A stretch of DNA of 64,000 bases from Zingiber officinale. Lineage: Eukaryota; Streptophyta; Magnoliopsida; Zingiberales; Zingiberaceae. Positions 1 to 12,310 of this stretch are shown here, piece by piece. Under the pieces are notes generated by a model that was not told where the DNA came from, did not search any database, and saw only the letters and a list, made by a program, of their open reading frames with translations. Position 1 is the stretch's first letter. Each line of letters starts with the position of its first letter. Location: the NCBI RefSeq assembly GCF_018446385.1, contig NC_056000.1, forward strand, positions 55,832,722-55,896,721. Reading direction: 5' to 3'. A program made the position numbers and the translations under genes.

Positions 1-61
1 TTTATTAAATCCTGATAAATTTAATAAGGCACGGGCCAAGAAACAATCTCGAAACAAGTGA

Positions 62-541
62 AAGATCCGATGCTACAACTACAATGAAGAAAGACACATC
101 AAGGATAGTTACCCAAAGCTAAGGACGAAGAAGAAGAAAAAAGAGCAAGCCATATCTAGCCAAATAAACTTAAAAGTAACATGGAATGAGTCATCATTAG
201 AGTCAGAAATTGAAGAGTACGCTGGATTAGCCCTATTGGTAGACCATCAAGGAGAAGATGAAAGCAGGTTAGAGATAAGCATCGATGAAGGGGGAGGATC
301 CTCAGAAGAAAGCTGCAACGAAGGGAGAGCATCAGAATACAAGGTAAGTGAGATACGTGTACTATCTCCCAAGCAATCTTTTGAATTTGTCAAGATGTTA
401 TCTAAGAATATAGTACAACTAGAAAAAGATAATGCTAAGTTAAAATTAAACTTAGCAAATTCATGCCAATTAGATATGTTTGATAATTTAAAAGTAAAAA
501 ATAAAAAAATTAAGAGTACAAATAGAAAAATTGAAAAATGA
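62..541 (+). pseudogene. SIRE-type copia gag C-terminal remnant
   Basis: An open frame without a believable start runs from 62 to a stop at 539-541. It begins with a decayed CCHC knuckle (CYNYNEERHIKDSYPKL): the second Cys is Tyr, and the last Cys is also Tyr. Next come a basic Lys-rich stretch, the segment TWNESSLESEIEEYAGLALL, and a Lys/Asn-rich coiled-coil tail. This order of knuckle, acidic 'WxESSxES' segment and coiled coil is shared with the gag remnants near 38600-38800 (minus) and 32460-33070 (plus), so it is the C-terminal part of a SIRE/Maximus-type gag. No LTR, protease or polymerase follows; AT-rich DNA does. A dead fragment, cut by the window edge. Confidence 0.7.
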
Positions 542-1590
542 CCATGCATGTTCAAATAATTTTTAGAAATTAAAATTTAAAAATTATGATAGAATCAATT
601 GGTATATAAGACATCACTAAGGATCAATTATAAAAATCCCTAGAAATTATGTACCTCCAAAATTTTTAATAAATCTAATAGGTAGGAACCTATATTAGGT
701 CACAAAATATTTTTTAGATTAAATTCTCAAATTTTAGAATTACGGAGGATAAAAAGTGTTTTAATTACAAAAATATTTTTAAATAATTTTTCTGTTCAAA
801 TTTATTATTCAAAATTTGTATACTTATAGTACAACACTATTTCAATTAAAAAAAAATTTTGAAATTGTTTTTTTAATAAGTTATTTTTTTATAAAACTAT
901 TAATGAAAATTATATTTTGAAATTTAAAATTATTTTACAAACTTAGTTTTTGAAAATTTTATTTCTCTATGATAAAATATAATATTTTCTATCAAATAAA
1001 ATATTTTTTTATAATTTTTTGACCGATAAATTATTTTCTATGGATTTATTAATAAAAATGATATTTTAAAATTTTCAAATATTTTTAGATTTATTTTTGA
1101 AAAATTTTATTTTTCTTTGATAAATTATAATGTCTCCTATAATAATAAATGTTTTCTATATTTTTTGAATTTTATCTAAATTATTACGAATTATTTTTAA
1201 AAAATTTATTTTTAATATTAAAAATTTAGGAAATAGAAATTTAGGAATTTTGATTTTTCTAATATTCTAAAATATATTTTCCACATCCAAAAAATTTTAG
1301 AATAATTTTCAAAGTTAAAAAATATTTTTTAAAGATTTATCTTCAAAAATTTAGTTGTTCTCATAAAATAAATCAATTTTGTTTGTTAAACTAATTTTTT
1401 TCTATGAAAATATTTCTAGTCATATAAATTATTTTTTTTATATTTTTAAAAAAGTTACAGGATTTTTTTAAACTGAAAACTAATTTTTAAAATTATTTTT
1501 ATTAAATATAAGATTAATTAATAAAAATAGAATATTTTTAAAAATTATTTTTGAAAATTATTATTTTACTGCATAGATCAGATCCCTCAA
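542..1590. other. AT-rich sequence without genes
   Basis: About 1 kb of A/T-rich sequence with many short A and T runs and no coding signal. It separates the gag remnant from the truncated Angela-like copy. It may be decayed internal sequence of the SIRE-type element. The junction with the Angela-like copy lies near 1575-1595, where close similarity to 8890 onward begins. Confidence 0.6.
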
Positions 1591-2362
1591 GGTCACATGG
1601 CGTGAGTCTTTTGAAGACTCAAGGTCCCTCTTCTAGAGAGGAGAGAGACCGCATGGATCAGATCCCTTATGTCTCAGCCATAGGATCTATCATGTACGCC
1701 ATGCTATGTACTCGACCTGATGTCTCGTATGCTCTGAGCATGACGAGCAGATACCAGTCAGATCCAGGTGAAAGTCACTGGATAGCGGTCAAGAATATTC
1801 TTAAGTACTTAAGAAGGACTAAAGAATATTTCTTGATATATGGAGGCAATGATGAGCTAGCTGTAAAGGGTTACAATGATGCTAGCTTCCAGACCGACCA
1901 GGATGACTATAGATCGCAGTCGGGGTTCGTGTTTTGCATTAATGGTGGTGCTGTGAGCTAGAAGAGTTCGAAGCAGGACACAGTAGCAGATTCTACGACA
2001 GAGGCCGAGTATATTGCTGCATCAGAGGCAGCAAAGGAGGCAGTTTGGATTCGCAAGTTCATCACTGAACTTGGGGTGGTTCCTAGCATTGCTGACCCTA
2101 TTGAGCTCTATTGTGACAACAATGGAGCTATAGCACAGGCGAAGGAACCTCGCTCACACCAACGGACCAAACACATACTACGACGCTTCCATCTCATTCG
2201 AGAGATCATCGAGAGAGGAGATGTGAAGATTTGCAGAGTACCTACAGAGGCTAACATCGCAGATCCCTTGACCAAGGCTTTGGCACAGAGGAAGCATGAT
2301 GGTCACACTAGGTCATTGGGGCTTAGAGCCTACACTGATTGGCACTAGTGCGAGTGGGAGAT
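1591..2362 (+). mobile_element. Truncated upstream Angela-like copia copy (RNase H end)
   Basis: The last ~770 bp of a copia internal region: end of reverse transcriptase, RNase H and the polypurine tract AGTGGGAGAT just before the LTR. It is nearly identical to 8890-9659 of the downstream full copy. The reading frame stays open from 1551 to 2348 except for one TAG at 1959-1961, where the downstream copy has TGG (Trp). Motifs include the RNase H segments STTEAEYIAASEA, YCDNNGAIAQAKEP and the terminal ADPLTKALAQRKH. It runs straight into the LTR at 2363, so that LTR is both the 3' LTR of this fragment and the 5' LTR of the next element. Confidence 0.88.
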
Positions 2363-4185
2363 TGTTATTTAGAGCCCTAGAGTCAATCATTTGATGATTG
2401 TATTTTAGACTTGTTGTATCATATTCTATATAAATAAAGGAATTTGGTTTTTGGTTATTATGCTTACTTGTATTGGTGCCAAATAAACTAAGTATAATAA
2501 CGTCCTTGAGTAGAAGGTTCTTACCTATATCAATCGATTGGTTGAATCGATAGTGAGATGATATAGGGAACACTACTCTTAATCATTCCTAGTCGAGTAT
2601 TAACATTCAGGGACAATGTTAATGCAATAAGACTAGCATGTAGGTCAACTCGATGACTTGATTTCACAAGTCATGGATATAGAGATATCAAGTTGACACA
2701 TGGGTATGCATTAGAGAATGTATACTGAATGACCCACCATGAGAAAGTATCATGGATCGTTATATGAGTGTCATATACTTTCTCATGTGGCTATTAGTAT
2801 GACTACTAGTCCTTGGACCTGAAGTCACCATGGATCCCTACATAAGGAGTTATGTACTTTGGTTTCGTCAAACGTCACCCGTAACTGGGTGGACTATAAA
2901 GGCGATTACTGGGTATGTAACAAATTATGCAGAGGGATGTGAGTGATGTAGATGGGATCTATCCCTCCTATATGACGGGAGAGACATCGATATTCTTGAT
3001 AGAGTGAGACCACGAAGTGCATGGCCATGCCCAAATGAGTCAATATGAGATATTGAGCTCATTTGATTGAGTGAGTTTACTTGGAGTTCAAGATTTAGAT
3101 TTATTAGAGGATGACACGGTCTATGCCTCAGATTGATCAATCTAGATGTCTAGGATAGAAGGACACTTGTCATATTTTGTGAGGAGTCACAATTAGTAGT
3201 CACAAGGTGATGTTGGATCTCAACATTCTTGTAACATTAGGTAGTAATGATGTGTTGCTAGATACCGCTCATTACTTATGCTCCTAAATGGGTTTAGGGG
3301 CATTGCCAACGTTACAAGAACCTATAAGGTCACACACTAAGGACAATTAGATGGAGATTAGGTTCATATGATGAACCAAGAGGATTAGATTCATTTGATG
3401 AATCAAATTGGATTAAGAGTAATCCTAATTGGGCTAATTGAGTTAGACTCAAGTTGATTCATGTGTTTAATGAGTCTAATTTGGATTATGACTCATTGAA
3501 TCAATTTAATTAAATGAATTAGATTCATTATATTAAATTGACTTGAATTAAATGGTTGGATTAGATCAACCATGAGAGAGATTAAGTCAAGTTTGACTTG
3601 ACTTGAGAGGAAGATGAAGAGTCAAGTTTGACTTGACTTTATGCCACCTCATTGGTGAGTTGGCATTGAGTGGACCAATGATGATGCTCCACATCATCAT
3701 GGTTGCTTAAGTGGGATGCCACCTCATGGGAGTTACCAAGAGTTGTGACTCTTGGCATTCCATGGGAGTTACACACCCTCTTAATGTGGCCGGCCACATG
3801 AATGGGTTGAAGAGTTTCATTTTGTGAATTAATCTCATTCATTCCTTCATCTTCTTCCTTGCTCCAATTTTACTCTCCCTCTCCTCTCTTGGCCGAACCA
3901 TCCAAAGGTGCTAGCACACCTTTTGTGTGGTTTTTCTCCACCTACTTGTTTGTGTGGATACTTCTAGAGGAGTGTCTACTTTGACACTCTCGAGATCCGG
4001 CACCTTGGACGAGCAGGATTCGCGAAAGGCACGCAACAAGGGTAATAAATCTCTTCATGTAGATCTAGGTAAAAACTCGTACTCGTATGTTTTTCAAAAT
4101 TTTCTTCACATGGATCCGTTGGCTAGGGAGTTTCGGGGTTTCCGCGACGCGGAAAAGCGGTTTTCGCGGCCCGAAAAACTCAACA
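2363..4185 (+). repeat. Angela-like LTR, left copy (shared)
   Basis: Starts TGTTATTTAGAG and ends AACTCAACA, 1823 bp, followed by TGGTATCAGAGC. Closely matches 9660-11489 over its whole length, with scattered substitutions. Small differences include an extra AAG-type insertion near 3320 and, in the right copy only, a 12-bp duplication around a TAGATCTAGG motif near 11355. It contains a perfect 16-bp palindrome ATGTGGCCGGCCACAT at 3784-3799. Confidence 0.92.
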
Positions 4186-4186
4186 G

Positions 4187-4198
4187 TGGTATCAGAGC
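4187..4198 (+). other. Primer binding site (initiator tRNA-Met type)
   Basis: TGGTATCAGAGC one base after the LTR end. This is the standard plant copia minus-strand primer site complementary to the 3' end of initiator tRNA-Met. It fixes the LTR boundary at 4185. Confidence 0.9.
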
Positions 4199-5688
4199 TA
4201 CGTGCGAAGACGAATGCAAGTTTATTTTGTGTTTTATGAAAACTTTTCAGTTCTGTAATATTCTTTAAATTTATGATTTTTATAGTTTTTATGGGTATTT
4301 TTCTCATAGAAGCGAAACACAAGTGTTTCGACACTTGTAGGCTTCGTCTACTGAGAAGTTTTTCCCAAAACGGTCATGTTTCGCCCCAAAACTTTTTGGG
4401 ACAGCGGGCTAAGGTGCTGTTAGATTGCAAAGGAACCCTCGCGATGGTTAGATCGCGGGTAGGGGCGCTGCCCCTGGCCCCGCAAGGGGATTCGTTCCGC
4501 GATTGCGCCCAAAAATCGCTAAACGGAACCGTCAGAAAATTGTACTAGTAAAAATTGTAAAATTATAGGAAAAATTACAGAAAATTATAGAAATATATAA
4601 TTTCGAATTATATATTATTTTTGTGATAGTCATGGCCCAAAGACCTAATTTGATTGGATAATTTGTGTTGTAATTCAAAATATGGCCTGCGTGCCATTTT
4701 GTGTGTTTGCGTGTGTTGTATTTGATACGTGACCTGCGAGTCATGCCTCCCTATTTATATTCTGGTTGTAAATTAGATTTAGACTCGAATGTAACTCGAG
4801 TTTCAAAATGTAATGTAAATTTTGAAGCGGTGGAAGGTCCACTCAAGACGGAGTTACGAGGAAGGCGCGAGCAACACAAGGTGGTCAAAAGGAAGGTGCT
4901 TGAGAACCTGTTGACCTTAGGTTGACCATCCGATCTTCTCATTGGCTTGAGAAGATCGTAGTAGGGCCATGACATAATCACAAAATTATTTAATTAATTT
5001 CTTTTGTGTGTATGTGATGCATGCTAGTTAATTAAGTAATTAATTAGTGCCTAACGATTAGATTAGATCTAAGTCGTGCACATGATGCACCCTTCGATTA
5101 GATTAGATCTATCGAGTATATGATACACATCATCATTTAGATTAGATCTAAATCGTGACAACTCGTAATACCTACCATGTCGTGATACCTACCACTACCT
5201 CGATCGCATGTTGTTGTTGAATCTGCCAAAGCAGAGCAACACATACTATCTTGGTAGGCTACGGAGGGACAATCTTGGTCCCGCCTATCAACGCATGGGT
5301 GAGTATAACTCAATTAGATTGAGTAACTAGTTAACTCAATTGGATCGAGTTTAACTATAGGCATTATCCAATGGTTGGTAGATAGGTCAAAATCACGTTT
5401 ATATTAACTCTTGGGCGTATTAGCCAAAGCTAACTCGAGTTTTAATATAAATGTAGATTTTTGCTCCTATAAACAAGAGTTACATAGAGATGTAATTGGT
5501 AATTAGTTACCTACCGATCATACTAAGTCTTGGGCGTATTAGCCAAAGCTAACTCAAGGGTTAGTATGATGTGGATCTTGTCCCACATGAATTATAGAAT
5601 TCAGTGGGAGCATCATTTAGTTAAAGGCCTAATTAAATGATTAAGAATATGATATTTATTTCTGCATTTATTTCTGTTGTAGATTACC
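4199..5688 (+). other. Untranslated leader of the Angela-like element
   Basis: About 1.5 kb between primer site and gag with no convincing ORF. It holds three copies of TTAGATTAGATCTA-like sequence at about 5058-5150. Two copies of TTGGGCGTATTAGCCAAAGC lie at 5411 and 5530, 119 bp apart. Confidence 0.75.
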
Positions 5689-8600
5689 ATGACATCGAAT
5701 ACGAACACCTTCTCCCTGCGATCTGTCCTCGAGAAGGACAAGCTCAACGGAGCAAACTTCCTGGACTGGTACAGGAACCTGAGAATAGTTCTCACTCAGG
5801 AACGTAAACTGTACGTTCTGGAGCAGCCCATTCCGGAGGCTCCTCCTTCCACTGCCTCGCAAGCTGACCGAGATGCTTTCAAGAAGCATCAAGATGATGT
5901 ATTAGATGTGTCTTGTCTAATGCTCGCGACCATGAACTCTGAGCTTCAGAAGCAACACGAGTTAATGGGCGCTTACGATATGGTTGAACATCTTCGTCAA
6001 CTGTATCAAGGTCAAGTGAGGCATGAGAGATTTGAGATCTCAAGGGCACTATTTCGGTGCAAGATGTCAGACGGGGCTCCTGTAGGCCCATATGTACTCA
6101 AAATGATTGGGTACATAGAGAACCTACAAAGGTTGGGGTTCCCACTTGGCTAAGAGCTGGCCACTGACATGATCTTGCAATCCTTGCCGGATAGCTACAG
6201 TCAATTCGTTCTAAACTACAATATGAACGAGATTGACAAGTCACTGCCCGAGCTGCTTAGTATGTTACGAACTGCTGAGCTGAACCTTAAGAAGGCTAAG
6301 CCCAATACTGTTCTGATGGTTCAGAAACATAAGGGCAAAGGCAAGCCCAAAGGCAAGGGAAAGTCCTAAGCCAAGGGCAAAGGCAAGGCACTGAAGCCTA
6401 AAGGAGGGGTCGCCAAGGATGCTACCTGCATCCACTGCGGTCAGACCGGGCATTGGAAGAGGAATTGCAAGGTATACTTGGAGGATCTTAAGAAGAAGCG
6501 AAGTGAGACTTCCACTTCAGGTATATATGTTATAGAAGTCAATCTATCTATTTCTACATCATGGGTATTAGATACTGGATGTGCTTCTCACATTTGTACT
6601 GATGTGCAGGCGCTGAGAAATAGCAGGACATTGACAAAGGGTGAGGTGGACCTACGAGTAGGCAATGGAGCACGGGTTGCTACTGTTGCTGTAGGGACTT
6701 ACTTTCTATCTCTGCCCTCTGGGCTTGTACTAGAGTTAGTCGATTGTTGTTATGTGCCTGCATTAACTAAGAACATTATATCAGTTTCTTGTTTGGACAA
6801 GAAAGGTTTCTCGTTTACAATAAAGAACATATGTTGTTCCGTCTATTTTAACGATATGTTCTATTGTAGTGCACCTCTGATAAACGGACTCTATATTCTA
6901 GACCTTGAAAGCCCTATCTATAACATAAATACCAAGAGGTTCAAGTCAAATGACCTGAACTAAACCTATCTCTGGCACTGTCGTTTAGGTCATATAAATG
7001 ACAAGCGCTTATCCCAGCTCCATAAGGATGGTTTGCTGGACTCATTTGATTTAGAATCATATGAGATATGCGAGTCATGCCTACGAGGCAAGATGACCAA
7101 GACTCCCTTTAGTGGGCACAGCGAGAGTGCGACTAATTTGTTAGGACTTATACATAGTGATGTATGTGACCCTTTCAATGTCACTGCTAGAGGCGGTTAT
7201 AGGTACTTCATCACATTTACTGATGACTTCAGTAGATATGGTTATGTGTACTTGATGACACATAAGTAAGAATCCTTTGAAAAGTTCAAAGAATTCAAGA
7301 ATGAAGTACAGAACCAGCTTGGCAAGAGTATTAAGATACTTCGATCCGATCGAGGTGGAGAATACCTTAGCCATGAGTTCCGTGACTATCTAGCTGAGTG
7401 TGGGATTCTATCCCAATTCGCTCCTCCTGGAACACCACAGTGGAATGGTGTATCCGAAAGGAGGAATCATACCCTATTAGATATGGTACGATCTATGATG
7501 AGTCACACAGATCTTCCGACATACCTTTGGGGCTATGCTCTAGACACGGCAGCTTTTATATTCAACCGAGTTCCATCCAAGGCCGTGATAAAGACATCAT
7601 ATAGGATATGGACTGGGAGAGATGCCCAGGTGTCTTTCATGAGGATTTGGGGTTGTGAGGCTTACGTTCGACGTCAAGTCTCAGACAAGTTAGGACCTAA
7701 ATCCGACAAGTTCTATTTCATTGGATATCTCAAGGAAAATAAGGGATATTACTTCTACATTCCCAGTCAGCACAAGGTAGTTGTCGCAAAGACTGGGATC
7801 TTTCTAGAAAGGGACTTTATTTCTAGAAAGACTAGTGGGAGCATGTTCGATCTTGAAGAAGTTCAAGATGAGAACAATAGCACTGAAGCCTCGATGGAAG
7901 TTGAACTGGAACCACAAAGTGTTGTGAATGATGTTGTTCCACAAGGAGTTGAGGAACAACAACCAGTTCAAGTAGACATACCTCTTCGCAGGTCTGATAG
8001 GGTACGTCGTCAGCCTGAGAGATACTCATTTCTCTTGTCTGACCATGATGGCGTTGTGCTCATAGATGATGAGCCTACCACCTATCAGGAAGCTGTGATG
8101 AGACCAGATTCCGAGAAATGGCTAGAGGTCATGAGATCCGAAATGGAATCCATGTACACCAACCAAGTATGGACTTTGGTTGATCCACCTGAAGGGGTAA
8201 AACCCATAGGGTGTAAGTGGGTCTTTAAGAGAAAGACTGACATGGATGGACTTATCTATAAGGGACGCTTTGTAGCTAAAGGTTTCAAGCAGATTCATGG
8301 TATTGACTATAATGAAACATTTTCTCCAGTAGCGATGTTTAAGTCTATTCGGATCATGCTTGCTATTGCAGCATACCATGACTATGAGATATGGCAGATG
8401 GATGTCAAAACCGTGTTTCTGAATGGAAACCTGCTTGAGGATGTGTACATGACACAACCTGAGGATTTTGTAGATCCACAGCATACTAGCAGAGTATGCA
8501 AGCTGCATAGGTCCATTTATGGACTAAAGCAAGCTTCTCGGAGCTGAAATCTTTGATTCGATGATGCAATCAAGCAGTTTGGTTTCATCAAGAACGAAGA

Positions 8601-9645
8601 TGAGCCTTGTGTCTACAAGAAGGTTGTAGGGGATATAGTTGTCTTCCTCATATTATATGTGGATGACATACTTCTCATTGGGAAAGACATCCCTTTGCTA
8701 CAGTCTGTCAAGACTTGGCTAGGGACATGTTTCTCAATGAAGGAGTTAGGTGAGGCATCCCGCATTCTAGGGATACAGATCTATAGAGATAGATCTAAGA
8801 GATTGCTTGGCCTAAGTTAGAGTACATATATTGACAAGGTACTCCTTCGGTTTGCCATGCAGAACTCCAAGAAGGGATTTCTGTCGATGTCACATAGCGT
8901 GAGTCTTTCAAAAACTCAAGGTCCCTCTTCTAGAGAGGAGAGAGACCGCATGGATCAGATCCCTTATGCCTCAGCCATAGGATCTATCATGTACGCCATG
9001 TTATGTACTCGACCTGATGTCTTGTATGCTTTGAGCATGACGAGCAGATACCAATCAAATCCAGGTGAAAGTCACTGGATAGCGGTCAAGAATATTCTTA
9101 AGTACTTAAGAAGGACTAAAGAATATTTATTGATATATGGAGGCAATGATGAGCTAGCTGTAAAGGGTTACAGTGATGCTAGCTTCCAGACCGACCAGGA
9201 TGACTATAGATCGCAGTCGAGGTTCGTGTTTTGCATTAATGGTGGTGCTGTGAGCTGGAAGAGTTCGAAGCAGGACACAGTAACAGATTCTACGACAGAG
9301 GCCGAGTATATTACTGCATTAGAGGCAGCAAAGGAGGCAGTTTGGATTCGCAAGTTCATCACTGAACTTGGGGTGGTTCCTAGCATTGCTGACCCTATTG
9401 AGCTCTATTGTGACAACAATAGAGCTATAGCACAGGCGAAGGAACCTCGCTCACACTAGCGGACCAAACACATACTACGGCGCTTCCATCTCATTCGAGA
9501 GATCATCGAGAGAGGAGATGTGAAGATTTGCAGAGTACCTACAGAGGCTAACATCGCAGATCCCTTGACCAAGGCTTTGGCACAGAGGAAGCATGATGGT
9601 CACACTAGGTCATTGGGGCTTAGAGCCTACACTGATTGGCACTAG
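5689..9645 (+). pseudogene. Angela-like gag-pol polyprotein, eight in-frame stops
   Basis: A single frame of 1319 codons encodes capsid, protease, integrase, RT and RNase H in copia order. Landmarks: gag start at 5689; CCHC knuckle CIHCGQTGHWKRNC at 6427-6468; protease LDTGCASHIC near 6570; integrase HHCC finger about 6973-7083 and core with TDDFSRYG and SDRGGEY; RT with MDVKTVFLNG and YVDD at 8656-8667; RNase H with YCDNN and ADPLTKALAQ; final TAG at 9643-9645. Internal stops are at 6151, 6367, 6961, 7267, 8545, 8554, 8818 and 9457, all in the same frame. The one at 8545 sits where Trp (TGG) is expected, and most others where CAA, CAG or CGA is expected, so C-to-T or G-to-A changes explain most. 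No frameshift was found. It cannot make a full polyprotein. Confidence 0.92.
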
Positions 9646-9659
9646 TGCTAGTGGGAGAT

Positions 9660-11489
9660 TGTTAGCTAGAGTCCTAGAGTCAATGATTTGATAATTATAT
9701 TTTGGACTTGTTGTATCATATTCTATATAAATAAAGGCATTTGGTTTTTGGTTATTATGTTTACTTGTATTAGTGCCAGATAAACTAAGTATAATAACGT
9801 CCTTGAGTAGAAGGTTCTTACCTATATCAATCGATTAGTTGAATCGATAGTGAGATGATATAGGGAACACTACTCTTAATCATTCCTAGTCGAGTATTAA
9901 CATTCAGGGACAATGTTAATGCAATAAGACTAGCATGTAGGTCAACTCGATGACTTGATCTCACAAGTTATGGATATAGAGATATCAAGTTGACACATGG
10001 GTATGCATTAGAGAATGTATACTGAATGACCCGCCATGAGAAAGTATCATGGATCGTTATATGAGTGTCATATACTTTCTCATGTGACTATTAGTATGAC
10101 TACTAGTCCTTGGACCTGAAGTCACCATGGATCCCTACATAAGGAGTTATGTACTTTGGTTTCGTCAAACGTCACCCGTAACTGGGTGGACTATAAAGAC
10201 GATTATTGGGTATGTAACAAATTATGCAGAGGGATGTGAGTGATGTAGATGGGATCTATCCCTCCTATATGATGAGAGAGACATCGATATTCTTGATAGA
10301 GTGAGACCACGAAGTGCATGGTCATGCCCAAATGAGTCAATATGAGATATTGAGCTCATTTGATTGAGTGAGTCTACTTGGAGTTCAAGATTTAGATTTA
10401 TTAGAGGATGACACGATCTATGCCTCAGATTGATCAATCTAGATGTCTAAGATAGAAGGACACTTGTCATATTTTGTGAGGAGTCACAATTAGTAGTCAC
10501 AAGGTGATGTTGGATCTCAACATTCTTGTAACATTAGGTAGTAATGATGTGTTGCTAGATACCGCTCATTACTTATGCTCCTAAATGGGTTTAGGGGCAT
10601 TGCCAACGTTAACCTATAAGGTCACACACTAAGGACAATTAGATGGAGATTAGGTTCATATGATGAACCAAGAGGATTAGATTCATTTGATGAATCAAAT
10701 TGGATTAAGAGTAATCCTAATTGGGCTAATTGAGTTAGACTCAAGTTGATTCATGTGTTTAATGAGTCTAATTTGGATTATGACTCATTGAATCAATTTA
10801 ATTAAATGAATTAGATTCATTATATTAAATTGGCTTGAATTAAATGATTGGATTAGATCAACCATGAGAGAGATTAAGTCAAGTTTGACTTGACTTGAGA
10901 GGAAGATGAAGAGTCAAGTTTGACTTGACTTTATGCCACCTCATTGGTGAGTTGGCATTGAGTGGGCCAATGATGATGCTCCACATCATCATGGTTACTT
11001 AAGTGGGATGCCACCTCATGGGAGTTACCAAGAGTTGTGACTCTTGGCATTCCATGGGAGTTACACACCCTCTTAATGTGGTCGGCCACATGAATGGGTT
11101 GAAGAGTTTCATTTTGTGAACTAATCTCATTCATTCCTTCATCTTCTTCCTTGCTCCAATTTTGCTCTCCCTCTCCTCTCTTGGTCGAACCATCCAAAGG
11201 TGCTAGCACACCTTTTGTGTGGTTTTTCTCCACCTACTTGTTTGTGTGGATACTTCTAGAGGAGTGTCTACTTTGACACTCTCGAAATCCGGCACCTTAG
11301 ACCAGCGGGATTCGCGAAAGGCACGCAACGAGGGTAATAAATCTCTTCATGTAGATCTAGGAGTAGATCTAGGTAGAAACTCGTACTCGTATGTTTTTCA
11401 AAATTTTCTTCGCACGGACCCGTTGGCTAGGGAGTTTCAGGGTTTTCGCGACGCGGAAAAGCGGCTTTCGCGGCTCGAAAAACTCAACA
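9660..11489 (+). repeat. Angela-like LTR, right copy
   Basis: Starts TGTTAGCTAGAG right after the GTGGGAGAT tract and ends AACTCAACA, 1830 bp. It is followed by unrelated DNA (agatattggg) rather than a primer site, so it is the 3' LTR. Its version of the central palindrome has one base changed (GTGGTCGGCCAC), unlike the left LTR. Confidence 0.92.
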
Positions 11490-11944
11490 AGATATTGGGT
11501 CCCGTAGGGACGCTCGACTTTTAAGGATGCCTTGGTAGATATCGTGTGACGCAGGAGGTCTAATTGTGAAGTTCAGAAAACCAAGTCCCCTAGGTCTAAG
11601 AGGTTATCTGACCGACCAGCCATATGTAGGGATACTATTCCTGATTAATAATGGAGAGCTGAACCCCGAGAGACTTGATTGGTGCTTTTAGTCGATCATC
11701 CTTATATCTAGAGGCCCATCCCTGATCCCTAAAGCAATGCCCTGAGTTGTATGAACTTGGTCGGCTTTCTTCCGAGATGTGTTTACCTTGCAAGGAGAAT
11801 ATGGAGCCCTGTAACTTCGATCATCTTAATACTCGTCCGCCCATACATAGTCTGACCAACTGTATATTAAGTTATGCTCTGAGTGGAATGTTAGATCATT
11901 GAGATTCGGACGAATATATTCTCAGATGACCTTATGACCGGCCG
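11490..11944. other. Unassigned spacer between two copia elements
   Basis: 455 bp without ORF or recognised motif. The mixed composition and wording resemble decayed LTR or leader sequence, but no partner copy lies in the window. Confidence 0.5.
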
Positions 11945-12309
11945 TGTTGGAGTTAGGAAGGTGAGAAGGTGCCCCTTCCCCTCCATTCACCTTCCTCCAT
12001 CAATGAAGGAAGGGGAAGAGACCTTCTCTGTAGCGTTCCAATTTTTTCGGATGTCTCCGGAGAGAGGGGAAGAGACCTTCTACACCTATATAAGGTCATC
12101 CAAAGCAATCTAAAAGATAGGAGAAAATGAGAAGAACATATCTTGGTTCATCCATTCATAGAGGTCTTTGGTGCGTGGAATTTTGAAGAGCTTTTCAATT
12201 CATTCGTAATCATTCTTCCGACGACAAGCGAAGATCAACATCTACTATGGAAGATCACTGTGAGTTTTACAAATTTAATATTTTTGTATTTCATGCATTT
12301 AGATCAACA
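11945..12309 (+). repeat. Short LTR (365 bp), proposed 5' LTR of Copia-D
   Basis: Begins TGTTGGAGTTAGG and ends GATCAACA, followed by TTGGTATTAGAGC, a one-base variant of the tRNA-Met primer site. A TATA-like CTATATAAGG lies near 12088 and purine-rich direct repeats (GGGGAAGAGACCTTCT) occur upstream of it. No matching 3' LTR was found after 43080, so the assignment to Copia-D rests on order and strand only. Confidence 0.62.
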
Positions 12310-12310
12310 T

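Larger units (their letters stand above)
2363..11489 (+). mobile_element. Full-length Angela-like Ty1-copia retrotransposon
   Basis: Order: LTR 2363-4185, primer binding site at 4187, leader to 5688, gag-pol frame 5689-9645, polypurine tract, LTR 9660-11489. Total about 9.1 kb. Domain order gag, protease, integrase, RT, RNase H defines Ty1-copia. The gag start MTSNTNTFSLRSVLEKDKLN and LTRs of about 1.8 kb point to the Angela lineage. There is no target duplication around it, because its left LTR continues into another copy of the same family. Coding is inactivated by eight in-frame stops and no frameshift. Confidence 0.92.

Noticed and set aside
4273..4925. ORFs of 91 and 74 residues downstream of the primer site
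   Set aside because: They lie in the untranslated leader, show no family similarity and are not part of the gag frame.
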